Shown in pieces: positions 54,831 through 63,095 of a DNA stretch of 64,000 nt. The DNA lies in the NCBI GenBank assembly GCA_937125455.1, contig CAKZLK010000038.1:62001-126000 (forward strand), written 5' to 3'. Source of the DNA: an uncultured Aequorivita sp. Lineage in GTDB: Bacteria > Bacteroidota > Bacteroidia > Flavobacteriales > Flavobacteriaceae. The notes below the pieces were generated by a model, which saw only the letters and a list, made by a program, of their open reading frames with translations, was not told the DNA's origin and ran no database searches. The number at the start of each line of letters is the position of its first letter. Within the stretch, counting starts at the first letter, position 1. The translations under genes were made by a program, and so were the position numbers.

Positions 54831-55167
54831 ACTTACATATTGTCCTCGGCTATGAATGCTGGGTGGGTTGGTGCTTAATTTGCAAGCAAAAAACAAACCT
54901 ATTCAGCATTTTCAATATAAGAGCGATGCGAATTGGCACAAAAAAATTTTTAAGCTGGTTTGCAAGTATTTTGAATTGTTAAGTATTAATTAGTACTCAT
55001 TAATGAAAATTTGAAGGATGAAATTTAATAAGTGTTAATTTTCTCAGTTCTATATGATTGGAAATATTAATATTTGCAAAGGAATGATGGCTATCTGGAA
55101 CAATAGTAGAACGATTAATATATAGTCACTCGTCAAAGCAATTAATTATACTCAGTATTGGCAAAAT
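54831..55167. other. Non-coding gap with inverted repeats after the sulfur operon
   Basis: No gene seen in these 337 bp. A 7-bp inverted repeat (AATGCTG at 54855-54861 with CAGCATT at 54904-54910) and two TTTGCAAG words are present; the first 90 bp are richer in G/C than the rest. It may be the relic of a mobile element or a transcript end, but nothing decides this. Confidence 0.3.
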
Positions 55168-55923
55168 TTATTTCTTGTAACAATTGTCATTATAATACAA
55201 ATTGACCTTTAATAAAATTCCATTTATAAATTCCATAACCCTATCTTCATATTCTTTCCCGTCGTCGTTATTATAAATATACATTTTTAAAGTAGTTTCT
55301 ATAAGAGGTATTACTTTCGTCATTGGTTCGGTTAAGCAAGAATCAAAAACCTGTTTATAATTTGTTTTGTCAAAATTTTTATCCGCCATACAATTGCAGA
55401 AATCATCCTTAATTAAGTTTGAAAAATATTCCGAATATTCCTCCAATTTAAATATTGGCCACTTCACTATAAATGCATCTCGATTTATTTGCACAATCAA
55501 TATTTTTTTATTGTCTGGAAGCTTATCTATGGAAAATCGATTTACAACAAATTGACTTCCTCTGTGCTTATAAGGGTAAGTATCAAGAAAAACATTTAGT
55601 GTGTCATTCAAAAAGCCTTTAAATCCAGAACTGATATTTACTCCAATATCCTGTAAAGTATTTTTGCTTTTCAGAAATAGGGTGTCCGAATTTAATTTCA
55701 GTTTAATAAAGCTTAATTCAGATTGTTTAAGATGGTTGAGTTTTACCTTCTTTATGTTAGAATTCTTAATTTTCTCGGTTTGCTTATAACCATCTATATA
55801 TTCAATTATCAACTTTTTTTCTGCAATACTGTCAGCTCCTTTTACATTCATAAAGATGTTTTGAGCAGTCAAAAAATTTGATAAAAACAAAAAGACAAAA
55901 AGTAAGTTCGATAGTTTATTCAT
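55168..55923 (-). CDS. Secreted hypothetical protein
   Basis: 251 residues with a signal peptide (SNLLFVFLFLSNFLTAQN). The mature part is Lys/Ile/Asn-rich with a CNCMADKNFDKTNYKQVFDSC segment, where FCNCMA and a later Cys could form a disulfide or bind metal. No family recognised. Flanked by long non-coding gaps; no Crp/Fnr-type palindrome upstream. Confidence 0.62.
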   Translation of the reverse strand: MNKLSNLLFVFLFLSNFLTAQNIFMNVKGADSIAEKKLIIEYIDGYKQTEKIKNSNIKKVKLNHLKQSELSFIKLKLNSDTLFLKSKNTLQDIGVNISSGFKGFLNDTLNVFLDTYPYKHRGSQFVVNRFSIDKLPDNKKILIVQINRDAFIVKWPIFKLEEYSEYFSNLIKDDFCNCMADKNFDKTNYKQVFDSCLTEPMTKVIPLIETTLKMYIYNNDDGKEYEDRVMEFINGILLKVNLYYNDNCYKK

Positions 55924-56179
55924 AATTATTCAAACAAAGGATATAAAATTAGAAATAATATGGGATTAATTTTTTTCGATTTCTTCGTGTTTTAAAAAAT
56001 AAAAGCTGTTTCAATTAATTTATGTGTTTTACCTAATCATTACTTACTTTAATTTATCCATAAATGATCTCTTATCCATCTCTAAATTGTTATGTTTTAC
56101 AACTAATGCACAAAAAATATATTTTAAAGGATTTTGCTCGGAGTTAAACGAAGATCAATTATTTCTATATTAATGACAA
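55924..56179. other. AT-rich non-coding gap
   Basis: Spacer between the secreted hypothetical gene and the FadL terminator. Apart from a TATCCTTTG-like box on the minus strand at 55943-55935 I see no supported feature. Confidence 0.3.
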
Positions 56180-56209
56180 TAAAAAGCCACTTCGGTTAGG
56201 AAGTGGCTT
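56180..56209 (-). terminator. Terminator of the FadL-family gene
   Basis: 10-bp perfect stem AAGCCACTTC (56184-56193) with 56200-56209 and a 6-nt loop, followed on the minus strand by TTTTTA. It lies about 67 bp after the stop codon. Confidence 0.85.
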
Positions 56210-56276
56210 AAGTATTTAATATTAAATTGATTAAATAAATAATTGATGCATACAGACGTCTTTTGTCTTAATATTT

Positions 56277-57611
56277 TTATTGGTTGCTAGTATCAATTTG
56301 CGTTTTCTTAAAAGTATAATTAAACCCAACCATTAATAAATCTGTTGTCATATCATAAGATACTTCACTTCCGGGAATAGCTCCATAGGGAGGGTAGTTT
56401 TGGATAAAATTTGGATTTAATAATGGACCAGATGTTTTTCCACCGCTATCACCGTGATGGTATACAGCATTTAAGTTAAGTTTATCACTAACTTCATAAG
56501 TAAGACCTAATTGGAAAGCATTTTTTATAATAGCTGTTGCTGGAATATTAAAAAATACAACGTCGTTATTTATTGGGTTTGAACTGTATGTGTACCCAAC
56601 ACGTACTGGTAGTTTATTTATTCCTTTATATTGAATACCAGCAGAGATTATTGAAATATTTTGCCATCCAAAACCACTTACTGATGCCGTTGGAGTCCAA
56701 CCCGTTGTAGAAAAACCATCAGTATTTTCATAATCTACTAATCTATAATCCAAAGCAATATCAAAATCAGATTTTGAATATCCTAAACCAATAGAATAAA
56801 TTGCAGGATAGTCCATCTTAAATTCATTCGTGCCCGTTGAACTATCCAAATAGGTATTTTCGAATTTAAACTTGCTAAAAGATTGCGGAGTTTTATATGA
56901 TATACCAGCTTTAAATCCAGCTTTTGAATCATAAAATAAACCTATTTGCCCACCAAAACCTGTTGCTGAAGCTTTATCTGTTGATGGATATCCTGCTTCC
57001 GATGGATTTGCTGTTGGATTTGGCATAAGTTGGAGCGTAGCGTAATTAAAAGTGGGTTCAACACCAACGGATAGATTGTTGCTTAGCTCATAAGCCCAAG
57101 TTAAACCTACTTGTAGTAAAATGTAATCAGATTCAATACCACCAAATCCTCCCATACTCTGAGGCATATTAATAGGATTGGTCATACTTTCAGGAAAAGT
57201 GACTCCAAATCCGCTGATGCCAAAAGCAGAGGCACCGAAGGTGTGTTTGCTACCTTCTTTACCCCAAATTACTGCCAAAGCAGGCATGGGAGAAAGCCCT
57301 CTATCATCTTTAGTTTCCCCAGAAAAGAAATTTCCAGTGGGTTCACCCATATTGTTAAATTCAGGAACTGTTGAATATAAGGTAGGTGATGAGGAGAATA
57401 GTCCAATGTCAAAACTTATTATCGTTCCATCAAAAGTGGATATCGATGCAGGATTCCATTGCAAAGCACCTGATATATCTAAAGGTTGTCCTGTTGCAGC
57501 ACCACCCATTGACATGTTAACTGACCCTACACCTTGCATAATATGACCTGTTTGAGCCATAGCCGAAACAGAAAAAAGCAAATACAAAATTCTTGATAAA
57601 ATTGGTCTCAT
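56277..57611 (-). CDS. FadL/OmpP1/TodX-family outer-membrane transporter
   Basis: 444 residues with a signal peptide ending AMAQ. The N-terminal plug-like GHIMQGVGSVNMSMGGAATGQ with ALQWNPASIS is the OmpP1/FadL signature; alternating aromatic strands fill the rest (YELSNNLSVGVEPTFNYAT, GISYKTPQSFSKF). The final GFNYTFKKTQ is a beta-barrel end. Imports long-chain fatty acids or hydrophobic compounds. Its promoter has the Crp/Fnr-type box described at 57686-57729. Fatty-acid uptake fits with acs and the patatin downstream of it in the region. Confidence 0.92.
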   Translation of the reverse strand: MRPILSRILYLLFSVSAMAQTGHIMQGVGSVNMSMGGAATGQPLDISGALQWNPASISTFDGTIISFDIGLFSSSPTLYSTVPEFNNMGEPTGNFFSGETKDDRGLSPMPALAVIWGKEGSKHTFGASAFGISGFGVTFPESMTNPINMPQSMGGFGGIESDYILLQVGLTWAYELSNNLSVGVEPTFNYATLQLMPNPTANPSEAGYPSTDKASATGFGGQIGLFYDSKAGFKAGISYKTPQSFSKFKFENTYLDSSTGTNEFKMDYPAIYSIGLGYSKSDFDIALDYRLVDYENTDGFSTTGWTPTASVSGFGWQNISIISAGIQYKGINKLPVRVGYTYSSNPINNDVVFFNIPATAIIKNAFQLGLTYEVSDKLNLNAVYHHGDSGGKTSGPLLNPNFIQNYPPYGAIPGSEVSYDMTTDLLMVGFNYTFKKTQIDTSNQ

Positions 57612-57685
57612 AACAATCTATTTTATTGTAATTATTGAATATATTTTTTCAAAAACCACATGGTTATTATCTTATTTAAGTTCTA

Positions 57686-57729
57686 TAAAGGTATTCGTAT
57701 AAAACTTCAATAAATATGATAATTGTCAA
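57686..57729 (-). promoter_or_regulatory. Crp/Fnr-type site and -7 box of the FadL gene
   Basis: ATGA-TAATTG-TCAA at 57716-57729 (centre 57722.5) and, on the minus strand, -7 box TACCTTTA at 57693-57686. Spacing 29.5 bp. The rest of the 317-bp gap 57612-57928 shows nothing else. Confidence 0.68.
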
Positions 57730-57928
57730 TAGCTTGTTTAATAAATTTTATAATTAAAAGTAACCAAAATGTTACTTCTTCAAGTAAAACTTAAATAATA
57801 GAAAGAGTAACTTTTTCAACGGATTCGTCTTCTTTCTGATTAATACTTGTAGTTAAATGATTTAAGAAAAATTAAACATAAGAAGTGTATAGCACTACTT
57901 TTTATGCATTCGCTTTCAAAGAAATCTT

Positions 57929-59836
57929 TTAAACTGTGCCATCCATAATCTCCTGAACCACTTCTGGGTTTAGCAGTGTAGAGATATCACCCAGATTTTT
58001 AGTATCCTTTTCGGCAATCTTTCTTAAAATGCGGCGCATAATTTTGCCACTACGGGTTTTGGGAAGGCCAGTAGTAAATTGGATCTTGTCTAGTTTGGCT
58101 ATGGGGCCAATGTGTTCGGTGATTATTTGGTTTATCTCTTTACGCAGATTTTCATGTAGACGGGTTTCACCAATTTCCTTTAATATCACAAAACCATATA
58201 GGGCATTTCCCTTTACATCATGGGGGAAGCCCACAATGGCACTTTCGGCTACTGCAGGGTGTTCGTTAATGGCATCCTCAATAGGCGCAGTGCCTAGGTT
58301 GTGGCCAGAAACAATAATTACATCATCAACTCGGCCCGTAATACGGTAATAGCCCGTGCTGTCGCGCAAAGCACCATCACCCGTAAAGTATTTGTTTTCA
58401 TAAGCCGAAAAATAGGTTTCGTGGTAACGTTCATGATTGCCCCAAATAGTACGAGCCATAGCTGGCCAGGGAAATTTAATACACAACCGGCCACTCACGA
58501 GGTTACCTTTAAGCTCTTCTCCATTTTCATCCATCAGTGCGGGTTGAATTCCAGGCAAAGGTAAAGTAGCATAAGTGGGTATAGTTGGTGTGGAGTAGGG
58601 AATAGGTGAAATCATAATACCACCAGTTTCGGTCTGCCACCACGTATCAACAATAGGGCAGTTGCGCTTCCCGATATTGTCATTGTACCAGTGCCAAGCC
58701 TCTTCATTTATAGGTTCGCCTACACTTCCTAAAATTTTGAGGGAAGAAAGATCATAGTTCTCTGAAAAATCTAAACGTTCCTTCGCCAAAGCACGAATGG
58801 CAGTCGGTGCTGTGTAAAACTGATTTACTTTGTGCTTTTCAACTACTTGCCAAAAACGTCCAAAATCTGGATAGGAGGGAACCCCCTCAAACATAACAGT
58901 TGTAGCGCCATTTGCCAGCGGGCCGTACACTATATAGCTATGACCAGTAATCCAGCCAATATCAGCTGTACACCAAAACACATCGTTTTCGCGGTATTGG
59001 AAAACGTTTTTAAAAGTATAGGCCGTATAAACCATATAGCCTGCAGTTGTGTGAACCATTCCTTTAGGTTTTCCTGTGGAACCAGAAGTGTATAGAATAA
59101 ACAAAGGATCTTCAGCATCCATAATTACGGGATCGCAGTCATGGTAAGCTTCGTCTAATAATGGTTGTAACCATTTGTCGCGGTTTGGCTCCATCGGTAT
59201 TTCAGAGTGTATGCGTTTGGCCACCAAAACAGTTTTTACACTAGGACACGATTCCAATGCTTCGTCAACAATACCTTTTAAATCTATAGTTTTGCTGCCA
59301 CGATACGAACCATCGCTGGTAATGATCATTTTGCAATCTGAATCATTTATGCGTGTTGAAAGTGCTGTGGAAGAGAATCCGGCAAAAACTACGGAATGTA
59401 TCGCGCCAATGCGTGCACAAGCCAATAATGAAACCGCCAGTTCAGGGATCATTGGTAAATAGATACATACGCGATCACCTTTTTTTATGCCATGATTCTT
59501 CAATACATTGGCAAATCTGCATACGCGTTCGTGAAGCTGTTTGTAACTTATATGTTCTGCCTCTTCAGAGGGGTTATTAGGTTCAAAAATGATAGCAGTT
59601 TTATCACCACGGGTATAAAGATGTCTGTCTATGCAGTTTTCGGTAATGTTTAGCTTTGCGCCTTTATACCATGATACCTCGGGTTTTGAAAGGTCATACT
59701 CTAGCACTTTTTCCCAGCGTTTGCGCCACATAAAGTTTTCTTCAGCAATTTCTTCCCAAAAACTTTCTGGATCGCGTACTGATTTTCTATAAACCTGAAA
59801 ATATTCTTCTAAATTTTTAATGTGGTAATTGCTCAT
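57929..59836 (-). CDS. acs: Acetyl-CoA synthetase
   Basis: 635 residues, normal for Acs. Adenylate-forming enzyme: FILYTSGSTGKPKGMVHTT (P-loop), YFTGDGALRDSTGYYRITGR, VDDVIIVSGHNLGT and the regulated Lys in TRSGKIMRRIL (near residue 605). Activates acetate to acetyl-CoA via acetyl-AMP. Lysine acetylation may control it, as in the family. No TGA-N6-TCA site was found upstream, unlike its neighbours. Confidence 0.97.
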   Translation of the reverse strand: MSNYHIKNLEEYFQVYRKSVRDPESFWEEIAEENFMWRKRWEKVLEYDLSKPEVSWYKGAKLNITENCIDRHLYTRGDKTAIIFEPNNPSEEAEHISYKQLHERVCRFANVLKNHGIKKGDRVCIYLPMIPELAVSLLACARIGAIHSVVFAGFSSTALSTRINDSDCKMIITSDGSYRGSKTIDLKGIVDEALESCPSVKTVLVAKRIHSEIPMEPNRDKWLQPLLDEAYHDCDPVIMDAEDPLFILYTSGSTGKPKGMVHTTAGYMVYTAYTFKNVFQYRENDVFWCTADIGWITGHSYIVYGPLANGATTVMFEGVPSYPDFGRFWQVVEKHKVNQFYTAPTAIRALAKERLDFSENYDLSSLKILGSVGEPINEEAWHWYNDNIGKRNCPIVDTWWQTETGGIMISPIPYSTPTIPTYATLPLPGIQPALMDENGEELKGNLVSGRLCIKFPWPAMARTIWGNHERYHETYFSAYENKYFTGDGALRDSTGYYRITGRVDDVIIVSGHNLGTAPIEDAINEHPAVAESAIVGFPHDVKGNALYGFVILKEIGETRLHENLRKEINQIITEHIGPIAKLDKIQFTTGLPKTRSGKIMRRILRKIAEKDTKNLGDISTLLNPEVVQEIMDGTV

Positions 59837-59975
59837 TTTTTAAAGGATTTTGGGAGTATTTCCGAAACGATATCATTTCAGTTAGAAATATATTTAATTA
59901 TCACGACTCTTTAAACTAAAACTGGAATTTTATGAGGTGTTTTTAAATCAAGTAGAATTTTAAACATGGTTCTGA

Positions 59976-60743
59976 TTATTTAAAATCTACTAGATTATGA
60001 TTTTCCAATAGTTTTTTAGTAGTTGAATATCCTAACTGATAAATAGCATCTATATTTTTCATATCAAAGATTCCATATTTAGTAAGTTCTTCTGGGTAAA
60101 TAACTAGATCGCAGCTAGAAAACTTGTTTAATGATTCTCCAGCTACTTTAATTTTATATGCTCTTTCCACAACGGCGAAAGAGTGTTTTAAATCCTGTAT
60201 GCTCATTTTTTCTAATGGATTTACATAAACACCGATTATTTTATCACATTTAGCTACTAATGGTTCAACGGGAAAATTGTTAAGTGTTCCTCCATCAACG
60301 TAATAGGAACCATTAATTTGCGTAGGAGTAAAAACGCCAGGAAATGAAGCAGATGCGATTATGGGTTTGATTAATTGGCCCTGATTAAAAATTTTTAAAG
60401 TTCCTTTTATTATATCTGTAGCTGTAATATAAAGGGTTTTATTTAAAGCAGTGAAATCATCTTCTGGAAAATATTTTTTAAGGTCTCCATAAAAATTTTC
60501 ACTATCGATGAATCCAGGTTTTTTGAATGCATATCTGTTGGGTCGAAATATGGGAATAGTTTTAAAAAAATTTAATATATCCATCCATGGCACACCATTA
60601 GCGTATAATGCTCCAACAATAGCTCCTGAACTTGTGCCAGAAATATGTGTGGCAATGATACCTTCTTCTTCTAACGCTCTAATAGCACCAATATGGGCAG
60701 CTCCTCTAGCGCCACCACCTGATAGTACCAATCCTATTTTCAT
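59976..60743 (-). CDS. RssA-type patatin-like phospholipase
   Basis: 255 residues: IGLVLSGGGARGAAHIGAIRAL (oxyanion glycines), ISGTSSGAIVGAL (GxSxG nucleophile, Ser about residue 40), and the catalytic Asp in YYVDGGTLNNFPVEPL. Cytoplasmic lipid acyl hydrolase of the RssA/NTE group. Promoter with Crp/Fnr-type box at 60764-60807. Second patatin of the window, very different in architecture from the one at 22592-25165. Confidence 0.9.
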   Translation of the reverse strand: MKIGLVLSGGGARGAAHIGAIRALEEEGIIATHISGTSSGAIVGALYANGVPWMDILNFFKTIPIFRPNRYAFKKPGFIDSENFYGDLKKYFPEDDFTALNKTLYITATDIIKGTLKIFNQGQLIKPIIASASFPGVFTPTQINGSYYVDGGTLNNFPVEPLVAKCDKIIGVYVNPLEKMSIQDLKHSFAVVERAYKIKVAGESLNKFSSCDLVIYPEELTKYGIFDMKNIDAIYQLGYSTTKKLLENHNLVDFK

Positions 60744-60763
60744 TATAAATTTTATTTTGACAG

Positions 60764-60807
60764 TAAATATATCAAAGGGAAGGGTTTAAAGCTATGACAT
60801 AGATCAT
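60764..60807 (-). promoter_or_regulatory. Crp/Fnr-type site and -7 box of the patatin gene
   Basis: ATGA-CATAGA-TCAT at 60794-60807 (centre 60800.5) with -7 box TATATTTA on the minus strand at 60771-60764. Spacing 29.5 bp. Confidence 0.7.
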
Positions 60808-60857
60808 TTTAAAATGACAGGGCAGATAGAAAAAGCAGGGGTAGAATAATAATAGAT

Positions 60858-60901
60858 ATGACTTTTATCATTTTATAAATGTACTATTTATGATACATTT
60901 A
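60858..60901 (+). promoter_or_regulatory. Crp/Fnr-type site and -7 box of the small helical protein
   Basis: ATGA-CTTTTA-TCAT at 60858-60871 (centre 60864.5) with -7 box TACATTTA at 60894-60901. Spacing 29.5 bp. With the preceding site it makes a divergent pair of independently activated promoters. Confidence 0.7.
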
Positions 60902-60928
60902 AATTCTCATATTTAATAATTTCAGATC

Positions 60929-61315
60929 ATGGAAAAGCAACTTATTTTCAACTCAGACTTACATTTTGAACACAATCAATGGAGAAGTGAACTTGACTTT
61001 TGGGAAGACGAATTAAAGTCCTTTAAAAATCGCTTAGAAGAATTAGTTAATCGCTGGACCGATAAGGAAGTGCTAGCGCAACTAGAACATTTTCAAAATT
61101 CATTTATTCGCCATGGAGAGATCATAGACATATTGCAACACGATATTAATGCCCATGAAACCAATATGAGTTCTCTTGATGCGAAAGGTGAAAATGCACT
61201 AAATAAGGATCTTGTTAAAACTCATCTTGAGTTTAGAAATAGAATGGAAACTCACAGGCATATTTATGCAAACCTTAAGAAAGATTTTTTTAAATTTCTT
61301 TCTAAATATATGTAA
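60929..61315 (+). CDS. Small helical protein of a redox/stress regulon
   Basis: 128 residues, all-helical and coiled-coil prone: WRSELDFWEDELKSFKNRLEELVNRW, then LEHFQNSFIRHGEIIDILQHDINAHE and LVKTHLEFRNRMETHRHIYANLKKDFF. It is rich in His and Glu spaced as in four-helix bundles (for example hemerythrin-like), which would suit a redox function, but no named family is recognised. Good control context: a Crp/Fnr-type site just upstream. Followed by 286 bp without a gene. Confidence 0.65.
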   Translation: MEKQLIFNSDLHFEHNQWRSELDFWEDELKSFKNRLEELVNRWTDKEVLAQLEHFQNSFIRHGEIIDILQHDINAHETNMSSLDAKGENALNKDLVKTHLEFRNRMETHRHIYANLKKDFFKFLSKYM

Positions 61316-61553
61316 TTTTTCCAGCTAATTAACCCTGATTTTTCTGTAAAATGAAGACTATTTGAATGTTTTTGTACTCAACCCTAGGACTAAAAAAAGT
61401 GTTTAATTTTATTTATAAGAGCTATAATTTACTACCCATTGAATTTAATTAGAAATTTTGATGAAATGGATAGCTCTTTTATTGATGTGCAAAATTTCAG
61501 ATACATTTGAGTGAATATGAAACTACTATTCAGTAAAAAGTTAAACTTAAAAC

Positions 61554-61590
61554 AAAAAAAGGAAGGAAATCAAATCTCCTTCCTTTTTTT
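61554..61590. terminator. Bidirectional terminator by the Hsp20 gene
   Basis: GGAAGGA (61561-61567) pairs with TCCTTCC (61577-61583), flanked by seven A and seven T, so it works in both directions; it lies 12 bp after the Hsp20 stop. The gap 61316-61553 upstream shows nothing I can support. Confidence 0.85.
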
Positions 61591-61601
61591 GTTTCTTCTC
61601 A

Positions 61602-62036
61602 TTAAGAAATCGCTACTTTTTTTGGTTTCTTTAGTTTATTTTCTTCTTTTTTGATGAGGTTGAAACTTAAAATACCATCTTTATAATGAGCTTTTACAGT
61701 ATCTTCCTTTACTGAATCTGGAAGCTGTAATCTTTTCTTAAAAGAGCTGTAGCTAAACTCCTTACGAGTATAGTCATCTTCTTTCTCTTCTTTAGATTTT
61801 GAGTTTTCTGCAGAAATGTTTAAGCATCCATTATCAATGGTTACATCAAAATCTTTCTTGGCAAACCCAGGCGCAGCCAATTCAACTTCAAAAGCATCAT
61901 CGGTTTCCTTAATGTTTAATGCTGGTTCATCCAGTTTTTTGCTCCATAAACGGTTGTTGAAGAAATCATCGTCATCAAAAAAATCTGATGTAATTAAACT
62001 TCCCCAAGGCTTTCTGTTAAATTTAACTAGTGACAT
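61602..62036 (-). CDS. Hsp20/alpha-crystallin small heat-shock protein
   Basis: 144 residues, usual for Hsp20. Alpha-crystallin domain: LNIKETDDAFEVELAAPGF, KKDFDVTIDNGCLNISAE, YTRKEFSYSSFKKRLQLPDSV and AHYKDGILSFNL. Binds unfolding proteins without ATP. Start ATG at 62036; -7 box and Crp/Fnr-type palindrome upstream link it to the regulon. Confidence 0.95.
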   Translation of the reverse strand: MSLVKFNRKPWGSLITSDFFDDDDFFNNRLWSKKLDEPALNIKETDDAFEVELAAPGFAKKDFDVTIDNGCLNISAENSKSKEEKEDDYTRKEFSYSSFKKRLQLPDSVKEDTVKAHYKDGILSFNLIKKEENKLKKPKKVAIS

Positions 62037-62073
62037 AATTTTATAATTTTAAGTTAAACATTATTTTATAACT

Positions 62074-62117
62074 GTAAATTACAGAAGGTTAGTTAATTAT
62101 AAAATGACATAAATCAT
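62074..62117 (-). promoter_or_regulatory. Crp/Fnr-type site and -7 box of the Hsp20 gene
   Basis: ATGA-CATAAA-TCAT at 62104-62117 (centre 62110.5) with -7 box TAATTTAC on the minus strand at 62081-62074. Spacing 29.5 bp. Confidence 0.7.
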
Positions 62118-62132
62118 ATAATTATATATTTT

Positions 62133-62744
62133 TCACTTTGATTTGTGTAATTTATAAACTGTGTAGGTATTGTCTTTTTTACGTAAAGCAATAAGACTAT
62201 CATTAATAAATTTGGAGAGGATGGTAGGTGGATTTTGTTTTAATTTTAGACTGTCTAACAATAAATTATTAGGCCCTCTAAGGTGTTGTATTATTTCATT
62301 TTTAGTGTCAATCACCAATTCATTATAGCTATAGTTTACAATATTCTTTCCAAGTGCATTGATGGCGCCTGTATCTTCTTTATAGTATTTAATAACTCGG
62401 GCAAAGCCATTTTCAAATGGTGTAGCAACCAGATAGTCTGCAGGAATCACTTTATCACCTTTGGTGTTAATATAGCCATAGAATGTAATACCATCTCTCA
62501 CTTCTTGAACTAAACAGAGTCCGTCGTTAAAAAGAGGAGCTCCATTAGGAGGAACAACTAAATCTTTTCTGTAATCTAAAATAAGTGTTCCGTTATTGTT
62601 AATAAACCCCCAAGAATTACCTTTTTTCACTGCTGCAAGTCCTTCTTGAAAGGGAGCTATTTCATCAACCTCTGTAAGTATTTGGGCGTTTGAAAGAAAA
62701 GATAAACTTATTAGCAACAGAGTGATTAATATTGAACGTTTCAT
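62133..62744 (-). CDS. Secreted WG-repeat protein
   Basis: 203 residues with a signal peptide (KRSILITLLLISLSFLSNAQ). Two to three WG-type repeats: FQEGLAAVKKGNSWGFINNNGTLIL, FNDGLCLVQEVRDGITFYGYINTKGDKVI and FENGFARVIKYYKEDTG. Such repeats build beta-structures that bind proteins or the cell wall. Function unknown. Promoter with Crp/Fnr-type box. Nothing but this site, its twin and leader sequence lies in the gap 62745-63095. Confidence 0.85.
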   Translation of the reverse strand: MKRSILITLLLISLSFLSNAQILTEVDEIAPFQEGLAAVKKGNSWGFINNNGTLILDYRKDLVVPPNGAPLFNDGLCLVQEVRDGITFYGYINTKGDKVIPADYLVATPFENGFARVIKYYKEDTGAINALGKNIVNYSYNELVIDTKNEIIQHLRGPNNLLLDSLKLKQNPPTILSKFINDSLIALRKKDNTYTVYKLHKSK

Positions 62745-62791
62745 ATATACCTATTTTAATTATTTAACTTCCTTATTACTAATAACATTGA

Positions 62792-62835
62792 TAAAAATAA
62801 GTGTTGTTTTAGCCTTTTAAAATGATATTCGTCAG
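62792..62835 (-). promoter_or_regulatory. Crp/Fnr-type site and -7 box of the WG-protein gene
   Basis: ATGA-TATTCG-TCAG at 62822-62835 (centre 62828.5) with -7 box TATTTTTA on the minus strand at 62799-62792. Spacing 29.5 bp. Confidence 0.65.
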
Positions 62836-62854
62836 TTCAACTAAAATTATATAA

Positions 62855-62898
62855 ATGACCAATGTCATTGTATTGATAAGTTTTGAAGTATACTTTAG
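62855..62898 (+). promoter_or_regulatory. Crp/Fnr-type site and -7 box facing the universal stress gene
   Basis: ATGA-CCAATG-TCAT at 62855-62868 (centre 62861.5) with a weak -7 box TACTTTAG at 62891-62898. Spacing 29.5 bp. The predicted start near 62904 leaves a leader of about 190 nt before the ATG at 63096; a 19-codon open frame (62934-62993) lies within it. Confidence 0.6.
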
Positions 62899-63095
62899 TT
62901 TTTTAAAATGATAGTAATTGTATTGGCTGACTTATGAAAAAAAGCGAAATGAACAATTTACAGATTCTACAATCTATGGGAACCCAACATTGAAAACATT
63001 ATGCATAACGTTACTATAGAAAAATAGAACCAAAGATTTTGCCCTTTTTAGATTTTTTAAAAGTTTCAATGGTAATTAATTAAGATCCTTCAAAA

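Noticed and set aside
57178-57546. 122-codon open frame opposite FadL
   Set aside because: Composition reflects the complementary barrel strands; no promoter.
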